Shown: positions 41,586-50,740, counted from the first letter of the stretch. The stretch: 64,000 bases of DNA from Nanosynbacter sp963524495 (GCA_046846435.1 CP128407.1:372001-436000), one strand, 5' to 3'. Notes: generated by a model from the sequence alone, not told the origin. Translations and numbers: made by a program.

Positions 41586-41852
41586 TTATGACGAGCGCCG
41601 CGTGTTTCTCGCCACGTGCGCTGGTCGCTCCTCCTTGAGGCGAAAGACGATGCGACCCTTTGTGAGATCGTAAGGAGTCATCTCGACTTCCACCCTATCA
41701 CCAGGCACCAGGCGGATGTAGTTCTTGCGCATCCGTCCCGAAATGTGCGCGATGATACTATGGCCATTCTCCAGTTCCACCCGAAATTGGGTATTAGGCA
41801 GTGCTTCCACCACCTTACCAATCATCTTGATGACTTCCTTTTGACTCGCCAT
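41586..41852 (-). CDS. infA: Translation initiation factor IF-1
   Basis: 88 aa OB-fold protein. IGKVVEALPNTQFRVELENG, ISGRMRKNYIRLVPGDRVEVEM and DLTKGRIVFR match IF-1; the C-terminus has about 15 extra basic residues. It lies directly after secY, with adk and map absent from the interval. Confidence 0.97.
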   Translation of the reverse strand: MASQKEVIKMIGKVVEALPNTQFRVELENGHSIIAHISGRMRKNYIRLVPGDRVEVEMTPYDLTKGRIVFRLKEERPAHVARNTRRSS

Positions 41853-41890
41853 AAGTTACAGTTGTCAATTATACCGTATCGCCTTGGCGA

Positions 41891-43357
41891 TTACAAGAGG
41901 GACGAGCGTCGTTTTTTCGACTTTTTCTTGGTCAGTTCGTCTGGGTCAAAGTCGTCATAAGTAACCATCAGAGCGCGCGAGTTGAGCTGGCGTAGTGACT
42001 CGAGGCCGACTGAGACTACGATGAGCAGCCCGGTACCGCCGATCGACAGGCGTGAGCCGCGGATTGCCGCTAGGTGATACATCAAATATTCAGCGACAAA
42101 CGGCAAGATGGCGATGACGCCGAGGACGATTGAACCGAACAAAATTAAACGATTGACGGTGCGCATCAGATACTTTTCGGTTTGTTCACCGGGTCGAACA
42201 CCCTCGATAAAGCCGCCCTGCTTTTGCAGATTCTCAGCGATTTCGTTGGCGTTAAAGACGATCCCGGTGTAAAAATAGGTAAAGGCAATAACTAGGAGGA
42301 AATACAGCGTCGGGTAAATGAACGCCTCCCAGGTACTGCCGGTAAAGGAGCCTGGGTTGGGTGCCTGGAACCACGTGATCAGGGTGTTAGCAGTGTTTTG
42401 CAGATCTGGATTGCCCGAGGCCTTCATGACCTGGCCGATGAATTGCGGCAGGCTGAGAAAGGCAACGGCAAAGATGACCGGAATGACGCCAGCAGCGATT
42501 AGCTTGACTGGCAGGATACTCTTGATGCCGCCGTAGCTGGAATTGCCATGAACGCGCTTGGCGTAGTTGATGGTGATGACGCGCTGGGCTTCGTTGATTT
42601 TCACCAAGAAGTAAAGAACGATGAGTGAGGCGATAGCCATGATCACCACCAGCCAAAAGACGGTTGGATTCACTGGTAGAGTAAACCAGTTAAAGACGTT
42701 CAGCCCGCCAGCCGCAGTGTTCCCAAGCGACGAAATGAGTGAGCCGAGCATCTGCGGGATCTGGCTGATGATACCAGCGAAAATCAAGATAGAGATACCA
42801 TTACCGATACCCTGCTCGGTGATCAATTCACCCAGCCACATGAGCAGGACTGATCCGGCTGTCATTGCCGTCACGCCAACTGTCCACTCAAGCATCGTTG
42901 GATCGCTCAGCGTAGTCGTACCGCCGGCCAGCACCGTCTGGCGCAGGAGAAAGATAAAGGCGATCGACTGGACGATAGCCAGTGGGATGGTCAGCCGCCG
43001 CGTCCACTGCTGAATCTTGCGCCTGCCTGATTCGCCGTCCTTGTGTAGCTCTTCAAGCTTTGGAATGGCCTTGGTGAGGAGCTGAGTGATGATACTAGCG
43101 GTAATGAATGGACTGAGCCCAACCAGCACGAGTGAAAAGCTCGCCAGCGCGCCACCCGAAAGCAAGTTCAAGAACCCACCGAGGTCTGTCTGCCCCAGTG
43201 CGGCCGCCAGTGCCGTCTTCATCTGTGTCGGATTCGCCAGCGGCACCGGAATATGCGCCAGCATTCGATACACTACAATAATACCCACCACAATGGCCAG
43301 GCGTTTCTGCATATCTTTATTTTTCAGCGACCGCCACACGGTCTTCCAACTCATCAT
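41891..43357 (-). CDS. secY: Preprotein translocase subunit SecY
   Basis: 488 aa, about ten TM segments. Plug and pore regions (FLNLLSGGALASFSLVLVG, TASIITQLL) and the cytosolic loop YAKRVHGNSSYGG are typical. A second in-frame ATG follows the first; either could be used. It has its own TATACT box (43408-43413), since the upstream rplO unit ends in a terminator. Confidence 0.97.
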   Translation of the reverse strand: MMSWKTVWRSLKNKDMQKRLAIVVGIIVVYRMLAHIPVPLANPTQMKTALAAALGQTDLGGFLNLLSGGALASFSLVLVGLSPFITASIITQLLTKAIPKLEELHKDGESGRRKIQQWTRRLTIPLAIVQSIAFIFLLRQTVLAGGTTTLSDPTMLEWTVGVTAMTAGSVLLMWLGELITEQGIGNGISILIFAGIISQIPQMLGSLISSLGNTAAGGLNVFNWFTLPVNPTVFWLVVIMAIASLIVLYFLVKINEAQRVITINYAKRVHGNSSYGGIKSILPVKLIAAGVIPVIFAVAFLSLPQFIGQVMKASGNPDLQNTANTLITWFQAPNPGSFTGSTWEAFIYPTLYFLLVIAFTYFYTGIVFNANEIAENLQKQGGFIEGVRPGEQTEKYLMRTVNRLILFGSIVLGVIAILPFVAEYLMYHLAAIRGSRLSIGGTGLLIVVSVGLESLRQLNSRALMVTYDDFDPDELTKKKSKKRRSSLL

Positions 43358-43493
43358 CGTCGTTTACCCCTCTGTCTTTGGCATTTATATCCTCAGTAAC
43401 TCTTTTCAGTATAGCGTAATTGTTGATGCTTTTCCATAGGTTTATTGCTGTTTTATCTAAATTGACTGTCGGTTGTATTAGACAAAGTACAGT

Positions 43494-44339
43494 CTAGAGT
43501 GGTTTTTTACAGATATATACTTTATATGCGAAGACATTATTTTCAACACCATCAGAATATAGCGAGGCAGCCGTCACATTAACAAATAAGTGTTCAAGCC
43601 GCAGCTTCTTAATGATACCCGCAAGAGGCCGTGCTAATTGTCTTAATCGGTCAAATGATGGTTTTAGACCCGTGGTCCAATCTTGAACCTCCATTAGTTC
43701 AAAACCGGTTTCCTTGATAGACTGTTCAAATTCACCCCTACCGAATTGATACATAGCATGGATCGCGGCGTGATCTTTCACTAAATCAGCTAATCGTTTT
43801 ATCTCTTGGTTAAAATTTTTGTAATCCATCTCGTACTCGGCGCAGACTAGCATTCCTCCAGGTTTAAGTACTCTGTAACACTCCGACAACACCTGCTTTA
43901 CATTCCGGGCATGAGACAAAGATTCTGTTGTATAAATGCGATCAAAGCTGCTGTCATCAAAACTTAAATCTGAGTAATCTTGCACTAGAAATGATGTTCG
44001 TGCCGCAACCCCATGCCTTGGAGCTCTGCGAGCAGCATTTTTAACTTCGTGCGGTGTTATCGTAATGCCAGTAACCTTGACCTCACAGGTCTTTGCGATT
44101 TCAGTAGCGACAACACCTTGTCCGCAGCCAGCGTCTAGTATGCGCATGTTTGGGTGTAATCGGAGTAATTTGATGAACTTACTATGGTAGTTAGCCTGTG
44201 CTTTATCCTCAGTCATGTGTTGATCATCGTAATAGCCGAAGTGCTGACTGCGCTTCATGACGAGTAAATACCCCAGCCTTGAGCCAATTTTTTGGTAATA
44301 GCTTGCTGCAGATTTACCGTCTTTTGATTTATTGAACAT
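43494..44339 (-). CDS. SAM-dependent methyltransferase, class I (UbiE/SMT-like)
   Basis: 281 aa. Motif I ILDAGCGQGVVATEIAK, then VTGITITPHEV, a DYSDLSFDDSSFD acidic segment and CYRVLKPGGMLV. The HFGYYD near the N-terminus and the C-terminal GFELMEVQDWTTGL recall sterol/tocopherol-type or cyclopropane-like enzymes; the substrate is unknown. It looks A+T-richer than the ribosomal genes around it. TATAAT (44346-44351) ends 6 nt before this ATG (an earlier ATG abuts the box). Inserted between rplO and secY. Confidence 0.88.
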   Translation of the reverse strand: MFNKSKDGKSAASYYQKIGSRLGYLLVMKRSQHFGYYDDQHMTEDKAQANYHSKFIKLLRLHPNMRILDAGCGQGVVATEIAKTCEVKVTGITITPHEVKNAARRAPRHGVAARTSFLVQDYSDLSFDDSSFDRIYTTESLSHARNVKQVLSECYRVLKPGGMLVCAEYEMDYKNFNQEIKRLADLVKDHAAIHAMYQFGRGEFEQSIKETGFELMEVQDWTTGLKPSFDRLRQLARPLAGIIKKLRLEHLFVNVTAASLYSDGVENNVFAYKVYICKKPL

Positions 44340-44360
44340 ATTCATATTATACCATTTACG

Positions 44361-44390
44361 TAAAATACCCCGTCCTGTGCGGGGTATTTG
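44361..44390 (-). terminator. Terminator after rplO
   Basis: AAATACCCC/GGGGTATTT, a 9-bp stem with a 9-nt loop and a TTTTA tail on the minus strand. It separates rplF-rplR-rpsE-rplO from the methyltransferase and secY. Confidence 0.88.
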
Positions 44391-44408
44391 TTTGTGTGGC
44401 TGATAAAA

Positions 44409-44888
44409 TTACTTATCGCTCTTCTCGACATCCTTGGTACTTTGGCGCAGTGGCGTTGCGACTTTTTCAAATGAGCCGCCAGCTTTTTCAATCGCTGTAA
44501 CGACCGAAGCGGAAGCAGCTTGTACTTTCAAGTTAACCTTAGCCTTCAATTCACCGCGAGCGATCACCTTGACCGTGTGAAATGGTGTGGCGATGTAACC
44601 TTCGGTAAACAGCAGAGCGTTGTCAACGGTTTTACCGTCAAAGGCGTTCAAGTGATCCAAGTAGACCACCTGAGCTGGTGTGCGCAGACTCTTGAAACCG
44701 CGAGCTTTTGGCACAGCCTGAGCCAGTGGACGCTGACCACCCTGGAACATGGCGCGAAGCTTTTTACCAGTGCGGGCGTTCTGACCTTTGGTACCGCGAC
44801 CAGCAGTTTTACCCTGGCCAGCAGCGATACCGCGACCAACACGCTTTTTATTCTTATTTGCTGAAACTTGGAGATCGTTGTATTTCAT
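44409..44888 (-). CDS. rplO: 50S ribosomal protein L15
   Basis: 159 aa. KKRVGRGIAAGQGKTAGRG with the Gly/Arg-rich N-terminus, and ARGELKAKVNLKVQAAS near the C-terminus, are typical. Starts in the stop of rpsE (TAATG); rpmD (L30), normally in between, is absent. Confidence 0.97.
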   Translation of the reverse strand: MKYNDLQVSANKNKKRVGRGIAAGQGKTAGRGTKGQNARTGKKLRAMFQGGQRPLAQAVPKARGFKSLRTPAQVVYLDHLNAFDGKTVDNALLFTEGYIATPFHTVKVIARGELKAKVNLKVQAASASVVTAIEKAGGSFEKVATPLRQSTKDVEKSDK

Positions 44889-45478
44889 TACTTAGCCTCC
44901 TTTTTAGCAGCTTTTTTGACTGGCTGAGCATTGAGCCACTGTTCGCGTGGAACCAGTGATTTCAATGCTTCAATGGTTGCGTAGGCGATGTTCACCTTGT
45001 TGGTTGAACCCAGTGACTTGGTCAGCAGGTTACGAACACCAGTTACACCGATGATTTGTCGGACAACACCACCAGCGATGATACCAGTACCAGGAGCAGC
45101 TGGCTTGATTAGCACGCGAGCACCTGAGAACTTAACTTCGCTGTCGTGTGGAATGGTCTCGCCGCTCAGTGGCAAGGTGATCAAGTGCTTCTTGGCAACT
45201 GAGGTTGCCTTGGCAACAGCAGCTTGCACGTCGGCACCCTTAGCCACACCAACACCAACCTTGTCTTTGCGGTTACCGACAACCACCAACGCCTTAAAGC
45301 GGAAGCGGCGGCCACCTTTGACCACGCGGGACACGCGGTCAATGTTGATTACCAATTCTTCAAACTCTTTTGGTGCGTCATCGCGCACGTTTCGCCGGTC
45401 ATCGCGGCGACCACCACGCGGACTGCGAGGGCGGCGGCCTTCTGCGCGTGGGGTAGTATTTGCAGCTTGTTCTGCCAT
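44888..45478 (-). CDS. rpsE: 30S ribosomal protein S5
   Basis: 196 aa from ATG 45478. The N-terminal 40 residues are Arg/Gly/Asp-rich and disordered. The double-stranded RNA-binding fold follows (RVSRVVKGGRRFRFKALVVV, VGVGVAKGADV) and the C-terminal fold has GGVVRQIIGVTGVRNLLTK. S5 helps proofreading. The 3' end holds the ribosome site AAGGAGG for rplO. Confidence 0.97.
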   Translation of the reverse strand: MAEQAANTTPRAEGRRPRSPRGGRRDDRRNVRDDAPKEFEELVINIDRVSRVVKGGRRFRFKALVVVGNRKDKVGVGVAKGADVQAAVAKATSVAKKHLITLPLSGETIPHDSEVKFSGARVLIKPAAPGTGIIAGGVVRQIIGVTGVRNLLTKSLGSTNKVNIAYATIEALKSLVPREQWLNAQPVKKAAKKEAK

Positions 45479-45479
45479 A

Positions 45480-45830
45480 CTAGAACTCCAATCCTTCTTG
45501 GCGCGCAGCATCAGCCAATGCTTTCAAGCGACCAGCGTACTGGCGGCCGTTGCGGTCAAAGACTACTGCGCTAATTTTACTTTTCTTTGCCTTCTTGGCA
45601 ATTTCCGTACCGATGGCAGCGCATTTTTCGCTCATCGTACCTTTTGCTTTGGTGCCAACGGTAGTTGCAGCAGCCAATGTTTTACCTGCAGCGTCGTCGA
45701 TCAGCTGAACACTAACGTGCAGGTTGCTGATGGTGACCGTCAGGCGTGGGCGCTCTGCAGTGCCTGAAACCTTCGCGCGAACGCGGTTTTTGCGAAGAGC
45801 GCGGTTGAGTAATTTCTTGTTTTCAGCCAT
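45480..45830 (-). CDS. rplR: 50S ribosomal protein L18
   Basis: 116 aa. RLTVTISNLHVSVQLIDDAAGKTLAAA and the closing VVFDRNGRQYAGRLKALADAARQEGLEF are L18 signatures for 5S rRNA binding. Two nt after rplF. Confidence 0.97.
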   Translation of the reverse strand: MAENKKLLNRALRKNRVRAKVSGTAERPRLTVTISNLHVSVQLIDDAAGKTLAAATTVGTKAKGTMSEKCAAIGTEIAKKAKKSKISAVVFDRNGRQYAGRLKALADAARQEGLEF

Positions 45831-45832
45831 GA

Positions 45833-46372
45833 TTACTTACCTGTCTTTCCTGCTTTGCGCAAAATTTGCTCGTCAGCATACTTGATACCCTTGCCCTTGT
45901 ATGGTTCAGGCTTCTTCAGCGCGCGGATTTCCGCAGCGACTTGGCCGACTTGCTGTTTATTGATACCGCTGACGATGATGGTCATCTTTTCGTTGGTAAC
46001 AGTAATGCCCTCTGGGGCTTTATATTTGACTGGGTGTGAAAACCCGAGCGCCATTTCCAGCTCATTGTTGCTGGAGCTAACACGGAAACCAACACCATTA
46101 ACTTCGAGACGCTTCTCGTAGCCCTTGGTAACGCCGATTACCATGTTGTTGATCAGCGCGCGCATCAGACCGTGCTGGGCGCGAGCAGTTTTAGACTCAT
46201 CCTTCGGATGAACCGTGACTTGTCCGTCTTCGACTTTCACCTCAACTGCTGGCGTGATGAATTGTGTCAATTCACCTTTCGGGCCTTTTACGACCACGTC
46301 ACCAGAGTCAACCGTGATTGTCACACCGGCCGGAATAACCACCGGCAGTTTTCCGATTCGACTCAGACTCAT
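45833..46372 (-). CDS. rplF: 50S ribosomal protein L6
   Basis: 179 aa, two-repeat L6 fold. SRIGKLPVVIPAGVTITV, VTKGYEKRLEVNGVGFRVSS and EPYKGKGIKYADEQILRKAGK are hallmarks. It is now the first gene of its unit: TAGAAT near 46415 and GAAAGGTGAG provide promoter and ribosome site, where rpsH would normally run straight into it. Confidence 0.98.
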   Translation of the reverse strand: MSLSRIGKLPVVIPAGVTITVDSGDVVVKGPKGELTQFITPAVEVKVEDGQVTVHPKDESKTARAQHGLMRALINNMVIGVTKGYEKRLEVNGVGFRVSSSNNELEMALGFSHPVKYKAPEGITVTNEKMTIIVSGINKQQVGQVAAEIRALKKPEPYKGKGIKYADEQILRKAGKTGK

Positions 46373-46471
46373 TACTCACCTTTCTCGTGATTTGCTATTA
46401 ACCTTGGTATTCTAGCATAGATTAGGGGTGAAATGCAAATGCATGGTATGCTAATCAGTAGAGGTATAGTC

Positions 46472-47320
46472 ATGGATAAGTTTGATAGATATACAATCCC
46501 TCCGCCTCCGTTTCCTTTCTCAAGATATCTTGAGAAAATTCGTAGCTTATCAGAAGATCGCGGTGTTACGGAAACGGCGGCTAAGTTGTTTAATATGGCT
46601 AAAATAGCTATCATTGTTGCTAACCAGTCAGAGCGATTTGATAATGGGGACTCTGGAATGCTTCTCGTGGGTGACCATAGACAGGGGGTTGAATATTTAC
46701 CTTTATTGGCAAAGCTCGGCGACCTAGGAAAGAAAGATGTTCATTTTGTAGCAAAACCTTTTTCTATGCAGGCACGGGTCATGGGTTATCTAGCAGCCAA
46801 ATCATCTGAGCCCACTTTGCCCGTAATACCAAGAACTTTGTCAAGAGATCGACGGAATATACTTAATAGAGATTTATTCTGGCGTCTCACCAAAAGAAGC
46901 TTCTTGCCAAGCGAGTCGGAAATTAGAGAGATAAATGGTAGTACGTTAGAAAAAGCTTCTTGCTATATACAAGAAAAAGAAGCAGTGGTTATTTACCCTG
47001 CAGGCGGTGTCGTAGATGCCTGCAGTGCGCGGTGGAAACGAGGCGTAGGTGAAGTTATTAAGAAAGTTGACTCGTCTAACAGAGATAGTGTAAAAATAAT
47101 TCCCTTTCGTTTTGATGATTTTTCACGCTGGCGCCTTATGAGCGCAGTGGCAAAAGCTTGCAACGGTAAAACATCTGACAAGTCGCAAGAAATAACGTTG
47201 CGATTTGGTAAATACGGCACAATAGATGAATTATTTCCCGACGTGGATAAATTATCCTCAATGGAGATAACTTCTCGGCTACAGTGTCAGTTTACAGAAC
47301 GATTTGGAGAAATATTTTAA
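46472..47320 (+). CDS. PlsC-like 1-acylglycerol-3-phosphate acyltransferase homologue
   Basis: About 282 aa from ATG 46472, preceded by AGAGG; ATGs up to 39 nt upstream are possible. The pattern is that of lysophospholipid acyltransferases: SGMLLVGDHRQGVEYLPLLA with an HX4E box in place of the usual HX4D, HFVAKPFSMQ, VIPRTL, and VVIYPAGGVVDA where YPEGxR is usual. No clear TM. It would add a fatty acyl chain to a glycerolipid or related acceptor. First gene of the island inside the ribosomal operon; A+T-richer than its flanks. Confidence 0.72.
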   Translation: MDKFDRYTIPPPPFPFSRYLEKIRSLSEDRGVTETAAKLFNMAKIAIIVANQSERFDNGDSGMLLVGDHRQGVEYLPLLAKLGDLGKKDVHFVAKPFSMQARVMGYLAAKSSEPTLPVIPRTLSRDRRNILNRDLFWRLTKRSFLPSESEIREINGSTLEKASCYIQEKEAVVIYPAGGVVDACSARWKRGVGEVIKKVDSSNRDSVKIIPFRFDDFSRWRLMSAVAKACNGKTSDKSQEITLRFGKYGTIDELFPDVDKLSSMEITSRLQCQFTERFGEIF

Positions 47321-47916
47321 TGAGCGCGCCTAATCTCATCCTTATTCCCGGTTTAGGTGATCGCAAGTGGTTATATAAGCTTGTTTGTCCCGTGTGGCGG
47401 GCGCGTGGTTTTCGTGTACATGTTTTTACATTCGGCTGGGAGGATGCAGCGAGTAATTATCACGATAAGCAAAATCGCCTGAACAATTATATACGTGATC
47501 TAAATGGGGACGTATATATCATCGGTGCAAGTGCAGGTGGTGTGGCGGCACTGAATGCTTTGGTGCTGGTGGATGACGGTAAAGTCAAAGGCGTTGCAAC
47601 AATTGCTACACCGTATGTTTATCGGCAGCGACTAAGAAACGAGACGCTTGCCCGGGCAATCAGCGAATTATCCAATAACCTGCCCGCTATGCAGGCAAAA
47701 TTCACACGCATCACTTCCTTTTACGGTATTTACGACCAAGTTGTATCGCCAAACGACAGTCAGCCAGATGATAGTGAATTCGCAGACGTTAATTATCAGC
47801 AACTACCAACTTTCGGACATGGGCTAACGATTGTGGCAGGATTGACAATGTTTGGCGGACGGATAACACGATCTTGGGGCAATGAAGCGCCGAAAAAGGA
47901 TACATTTTTATTGTGA
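47320..47916 (+). CDS. Alpha/beta hydrolase-fold protein
   Basis: 198 aa; starts in the stop of the acyltransferase-like gene (TAATG). NLILIPGLGDRKW is the oxyanion loop, IIGASAGGVAALNAL the nucleophile elbow and a late FGHGLTIV His. Resembles small lipase/PGAP1-like hydrolases. Pairing with an acyltransferase suggests acyl-lipid turnover, an inference from context. Confidence 0.78.
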   Translation: MSAPNLILIPGLGDRKWLYKLVCPVWRARGFRVHVFTFGWEDAASNYHDKQNRLNNYIRDLNGDVYIIGASAGGVAALNALVLVDDGKVKGVATIATPYVYRQRLRNETLARAISELSNNLPAMQAKFTRITSFYGIYDQVVSPNDSQPDDSEFADVNYQQLPTFGHGLTIVAGLTMFGGRITRSWGNEAPKKDTFLL

Positions 47917-48452
47917 TCTCAAAATACCTCATCGCAAAAATAAGCTTCGTCGTCCTTTCCGTATCCACGGTACTACTATATATTTTGGCGCGCAATGGAA
48001 CGATGACTGCGGTTTTTGGGCCGATGCTAGCTTATGTTGTATATCTGCTTAATTTTGCGCTGCTTATCGCGTCCACACTTTTCTACATCTGGCAGCGCGC
48101 TCACAAAGACACGCCGCAGAAGGATCGCTTGGAGGCGCTCGAGACATATGCGCGACTAGATAATGACGGCCTGCTGATTAGTGGCGCGGTAACTATTATC
48201 GAGATCGAGGCGGACAGTTTTTGGCGGCTCAAGGAATATGGCGAGACGATCACTGTGCCTATCAACGCCATGAATCCGCTGCATCTACCACCAGTGGGCA
48301 CGCGGGCAACATTCGCGCCGATTGGTAATAGAGATAATCGAGCCATCGGCGTAATTACCGAGATAACGAACGGAAAGATGACGGTCGCACCGGCGCCAAC
48401 CATCAAGCCTAGTAAACCAAAACTCACCGCCAAAACCACGACGTCCAACTGA
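47913..48452 (+). CDS. Membrane protein with NfeD-like soluble domain
   Basis: 179 aa from a GTG overlapping the preceding TGA by 4 nt. Two TM helices (about 7-26 and 32-58) are followed by a charged linker and a small beta-rich domain (DNDGLLISGAVTIIEI, GETITVPINA, VGTRATFAPIG), then a Lys/Pro/Thr tail. The layout recalls NfeD/DUF107 partners of membrane proteases, but sequence support is weak. It overlaps the convergent gene by 29 nt. Confidence 0.62.
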   Translation: MISKYLIAKISFVVLSVSTVLLYILARNGTMTAVFGPMLAYVVYLLNFALLIASTLFYIWQRAHKDTPQKDRLEALETYARLDNDGLLISGAVTIIEIEADSFWRLKEYGETITVPINAMNPLHLPPVGTRATFAPIGNRDNRAIGVITEITNGKMTVAPAPTIKPSKPKLTAKTTTSN

Positions 48453-48972
48453 GCGGTATCAGCATGAGCAAGGACGCTATCGCTAGCGTGATGTACGCCC
48501 CCAGTGCCGGCCGCGTCAGCTGTGGTGTATCATAATGATACACCCGCCGCAGCTCATAATAATCCCACAAACGCCATGCACAAATCGTTAATAAAACGGC
48601 AGAAATGAGCGACAGCATCCCACTAAGCTCAAAATGATATGTTTGATTACTAAAGTTAACAACAAACATGAACTCCGCCGCCGCCAAACACGACCACCAT
48701 CGCTTATCTCGTTTCAGTCCCATTACCGCTACACAAAATCCCAACGGAATGATCAATCGCACCACCGGCGTGTAGTCAAAAAACAGCTGCGTGTAATATT
48801 CAATCGGATATTTATTATTGCCTGCAGCCGCCACCAACGCACCCACACCATAAAACAACGTTAATAGCACGACGGCAAACACAAACAGCCGCAACATATC
48901 GTTATAGAACACATCTCGCAGTGTGATAACGTCAGTTTTAGAAGTAGCGGGAAGCTTCAGAAACGGAATCAT
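48424..48972 (-). CDS. Hypothetical four- to five-TM membrane protein
   Basis: 182 aa with hydrophobic segments near residues 28-50, 70-88, 95-112, 118-135 and 155-176. No domain recognised. Convergent with and overlapping the preceding plus-strand gene at their 3' ends. Part of the envelope-oriented island. Confidence 0.65.
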   Translation of the reverse strand: MIPFLKLPATSKTDVITLRDVFYNDMLRLFVFAVVLLTLFYGVGALVAAAGNNKYPIEYYTQLFFDYTPVVRLIIPLGFCVAVMGLKRDKRWWSCLAAAEFMFVVNFSNQTYHFELSGMLSLISAVLLTICAWRLWDYYELRRVYHYDTPQLTRPALGAYITLAIASLLMLIPLSWTSWFWR

Positions 48973-49080
48973 TTTTGCCTACCGTTGATCCATGAACACG
49001 TCCTTATGATTTTTCATAAGAATATCGTAGTTTGCGAGGCGGGTACGTGTCAAGGCAACGGGGCGTTTAGCCGAGAGAGA

Positions 49081-49683
49081 CTATTTCTCTTTCACCTCGC
49101 ACCGGCCGTTGTTACCGTTAGGGTAGCAGGTGATATCAAGATCCTTGCCGGTAAATTTTGTAAAGCCAGAATAGCTTACTGTACCCCAATCCTTCTTCGT
49201 TCCACCACAACCAACGGAAACTTTTATTTTTTCGCCGATCACGCCCACCATGTCTTTAGCATCAACGACTGACTGGTTGCTAGTTGGAGTGGTCTCCACC
49301 CAGTCCGATTTTATTTTTCCTGTTCTCTCTGCCCACGCACCGACAAACTTCTCGCCGTTGGCACAGGTAATTTGCCCACCGACGGTGACGATGTCTCCCT
49401 CTTTGGGTGTAGTTTTTGTCGGACGCGAGGTTGGTTCTGACGGGGACGGCGTCACGGTTTCAGTGACGCGTACGGTTTGCGTCGCCCGTGGCGTCTCGGT
49501 CGTTTGCGGATGCCTGTTCGTCGTGGTCACGGTAACAGTCGCTGGGGCTGGCTTGGCGTCCAGTCCCGACAGGCCGCAGCCAGAGGCAAACAACGCCACT
49601 ACGCCCATAAAGCTAGCCAGCGGTCGGCGTAAAACGTTACCAATTTTCCCGCTGATAGTGAATTCTGGGGATTTATGAGTCAT
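49081..49683 (-). CDS. Secreted lipoprotein, Thr/Pro-rich
   Basis: 200 aa. The signal peptide ends in the lipobox-like LFASGC with C36 as lipidation site. A Thr/Val/Pro-rich low-complexity spacer (about 47-95) leads to a beta-rich C-terminal domain with four Cys, likely two disulfides. It overlaps the upstream gene by 11 nt; AAGGA precedes the ATG. Surface exposure is inferred; function unknown. Confidence 0.75.
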   Translation of the reverse strand: MTHKSPEFTISGKIGNVLRRPLASFMGVVALFASGCGLSGLDAKPAPATVTVTTTNRHPQTTETPRATQTVRVTETVTPSPSEPTSRPTKTTPKEGDIVTVGGQITCANGEKFVGAWAERTGKIKSDWVETTPTSNQSVVDAKDMVGVIGEKIKVSVGCGGTKKDWGTVSYSGFTKFTGKDLDITCYPNGNNGRCEVKEK

Positions 49684-49987
49684 GATTATTCCTTTCTTGT
49701 GGTTGATTATTCTGCGAGGTGGTGTGTCGCATTATTTCAGCAAAGATAATTGGAGCCAACCCAGCCTGAACAGCCCCGTGGAGTGCAATCTCACCTATCG
49801 GTCCGGATGTTTTGGCAATCTTTCGCTTTGTAGCTTCCATAATCCTATTTTTCAGGTCATCTGCGGCGGATCGCTCTTCTTTTTCTTGAACCTGCGACCA
49901 AGCATCCTTTTCCTGAACCAACTGAGCACGCACATCCGTTAGCATATCAGCCACTGGCACGAGCTGTTGGGTGCCTTTTCTTCCCAT
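49673..49987 (-). CDS. Hypothetical small helical protein
   Basis: 104 aa. A charged helical region (LTDVRAQLVQEKDAWSQVQ) is followed by a short hydrophobic Gly/Ala segment (IGEIALHGAVQAGLAPIIF) and a Gln/Asn-rich tail. AAAGGAG precedes the ATG and a TATAGT box lies near 50017. Overlap with the lipoprotein gene suggests one operon. Confidence 0.6.
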   Translation of the reverse strand: MGRKGTQQLVPVADMLTDVRAQLVQEKDAWSQVQEKEERSAADDLKNRIMEATKRKIAKTSGPIGEIALHGAVQAGLAPIIFAEIMRHTTSQNNQPQERNNHDS

Positions 49988-50150
49988 GCATTACTCCTTT
50001 TACTACTCCAGCACTATACCACAAAAATTAAATATTTACAAGGTATCCCACCTCAGGATGCTATGCCACCTGTATACTCTCGATTACCCTGCTGTCTGCA
50101 TTGTTGAGATCGTAACTCGTCCGCCTAAAACAGCTGCGAGTATAACATAA

Positions 50151-50669
50151 CTACTCCTGCTCGCGCTTTGCTAATTGCACCTGTGTCCCTGCCAGCATAT
50201 CCCCAAGGTGTCGCCGGTCGCGGCGCATCGTGCCCATCAAGAACATGATGACCAAGAGAGCACAGGAGACAATTGACAATACAATACTCATTGTATCGAA
50301 CTCGGTATACACTCCATGGATGACGGCCATATGGCCGATTTGCCAAGGGAGAAATTTGATACCATTACGAACGAGACTGCGGCTAAAGCTTCTATGTGCA
50401 AAATAAACCTCTAGCCCAGCGGCGCGCTTGCCGATACTACCACCTCTGAAATCAAGATAGGTAAATAGTACGACGACAACCAAAACTGACGCAAGCGTAG
50501 CGATGAGTTGACTGTGAAACTCAGAAAAAGCCGGGATACCACCAAGCATCATAAAGTAACAGGCCATTGACACGGCAAAAAGACAGAGTAGATAAGCGCT
50601 GATGACCAGCCAATCAATACATAGTTCTTTAATACGAGTGGCAAATGGGATAGGGTTATCGTCGCGCAT
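50151..50669 (-). CDS. RDD-family membrane protein
   Basis: 172 aa. The RDD pattern is complete: an Arg in TM1 context (ATRIKELCIDW), RGGSIGKRAAGLEVYF after the second TM, and RRDRRHLGDMLAGTQV at the end. About four TM segments. RDD proteins are poorly defined; some act in ion transport. Leaderless: TATAAT (50676-50681) ends 6 nt before the ATG. It lies 30 nt downstream of the rpsH terminator. Confidence 0.85.
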   Translation of the reverse strand: MRDDNPIPFATRIKELCIDWLVISAYLLCLFAVSMACYFMMLGGIPAFSEFHSQLIATLASVLVVVVLFTYLDFRGGSIGKRAAGLEVYFAHRSFSRSLVRNGIKFLPWQIGHMAVIHGVYTEFDTMSIVLSIVSCALLVIMFLMGTMRRDRRHLGDMLAGTQVQLAKREQE

Positions 50670-50701
50670 AGCTGTATTATAACGAAAGTAATTTGGGCAT
50701 G

Positions 50702-50740
50702 CAAAAAGCGCCCGGAGATTATTTTCTCCGAGCGCTTTTC
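50702..50740 (-). terminator. Terminator after rpsH
   Basis: An 11-bp stem, GCGCTCGGAGA/TCTCCGGGCGC (one G-T pair), with a 6-nt loop and TTTTTG tail. It ends the rplC-rpsH unit where rplF would normally follow. Confidence 0.9.

Noticed and set aside
50125..50346. 73-codon minus-strand frame inside the RDD gene
   Set aside because: Out of frame with a clear RDD protein and without its own start signals.
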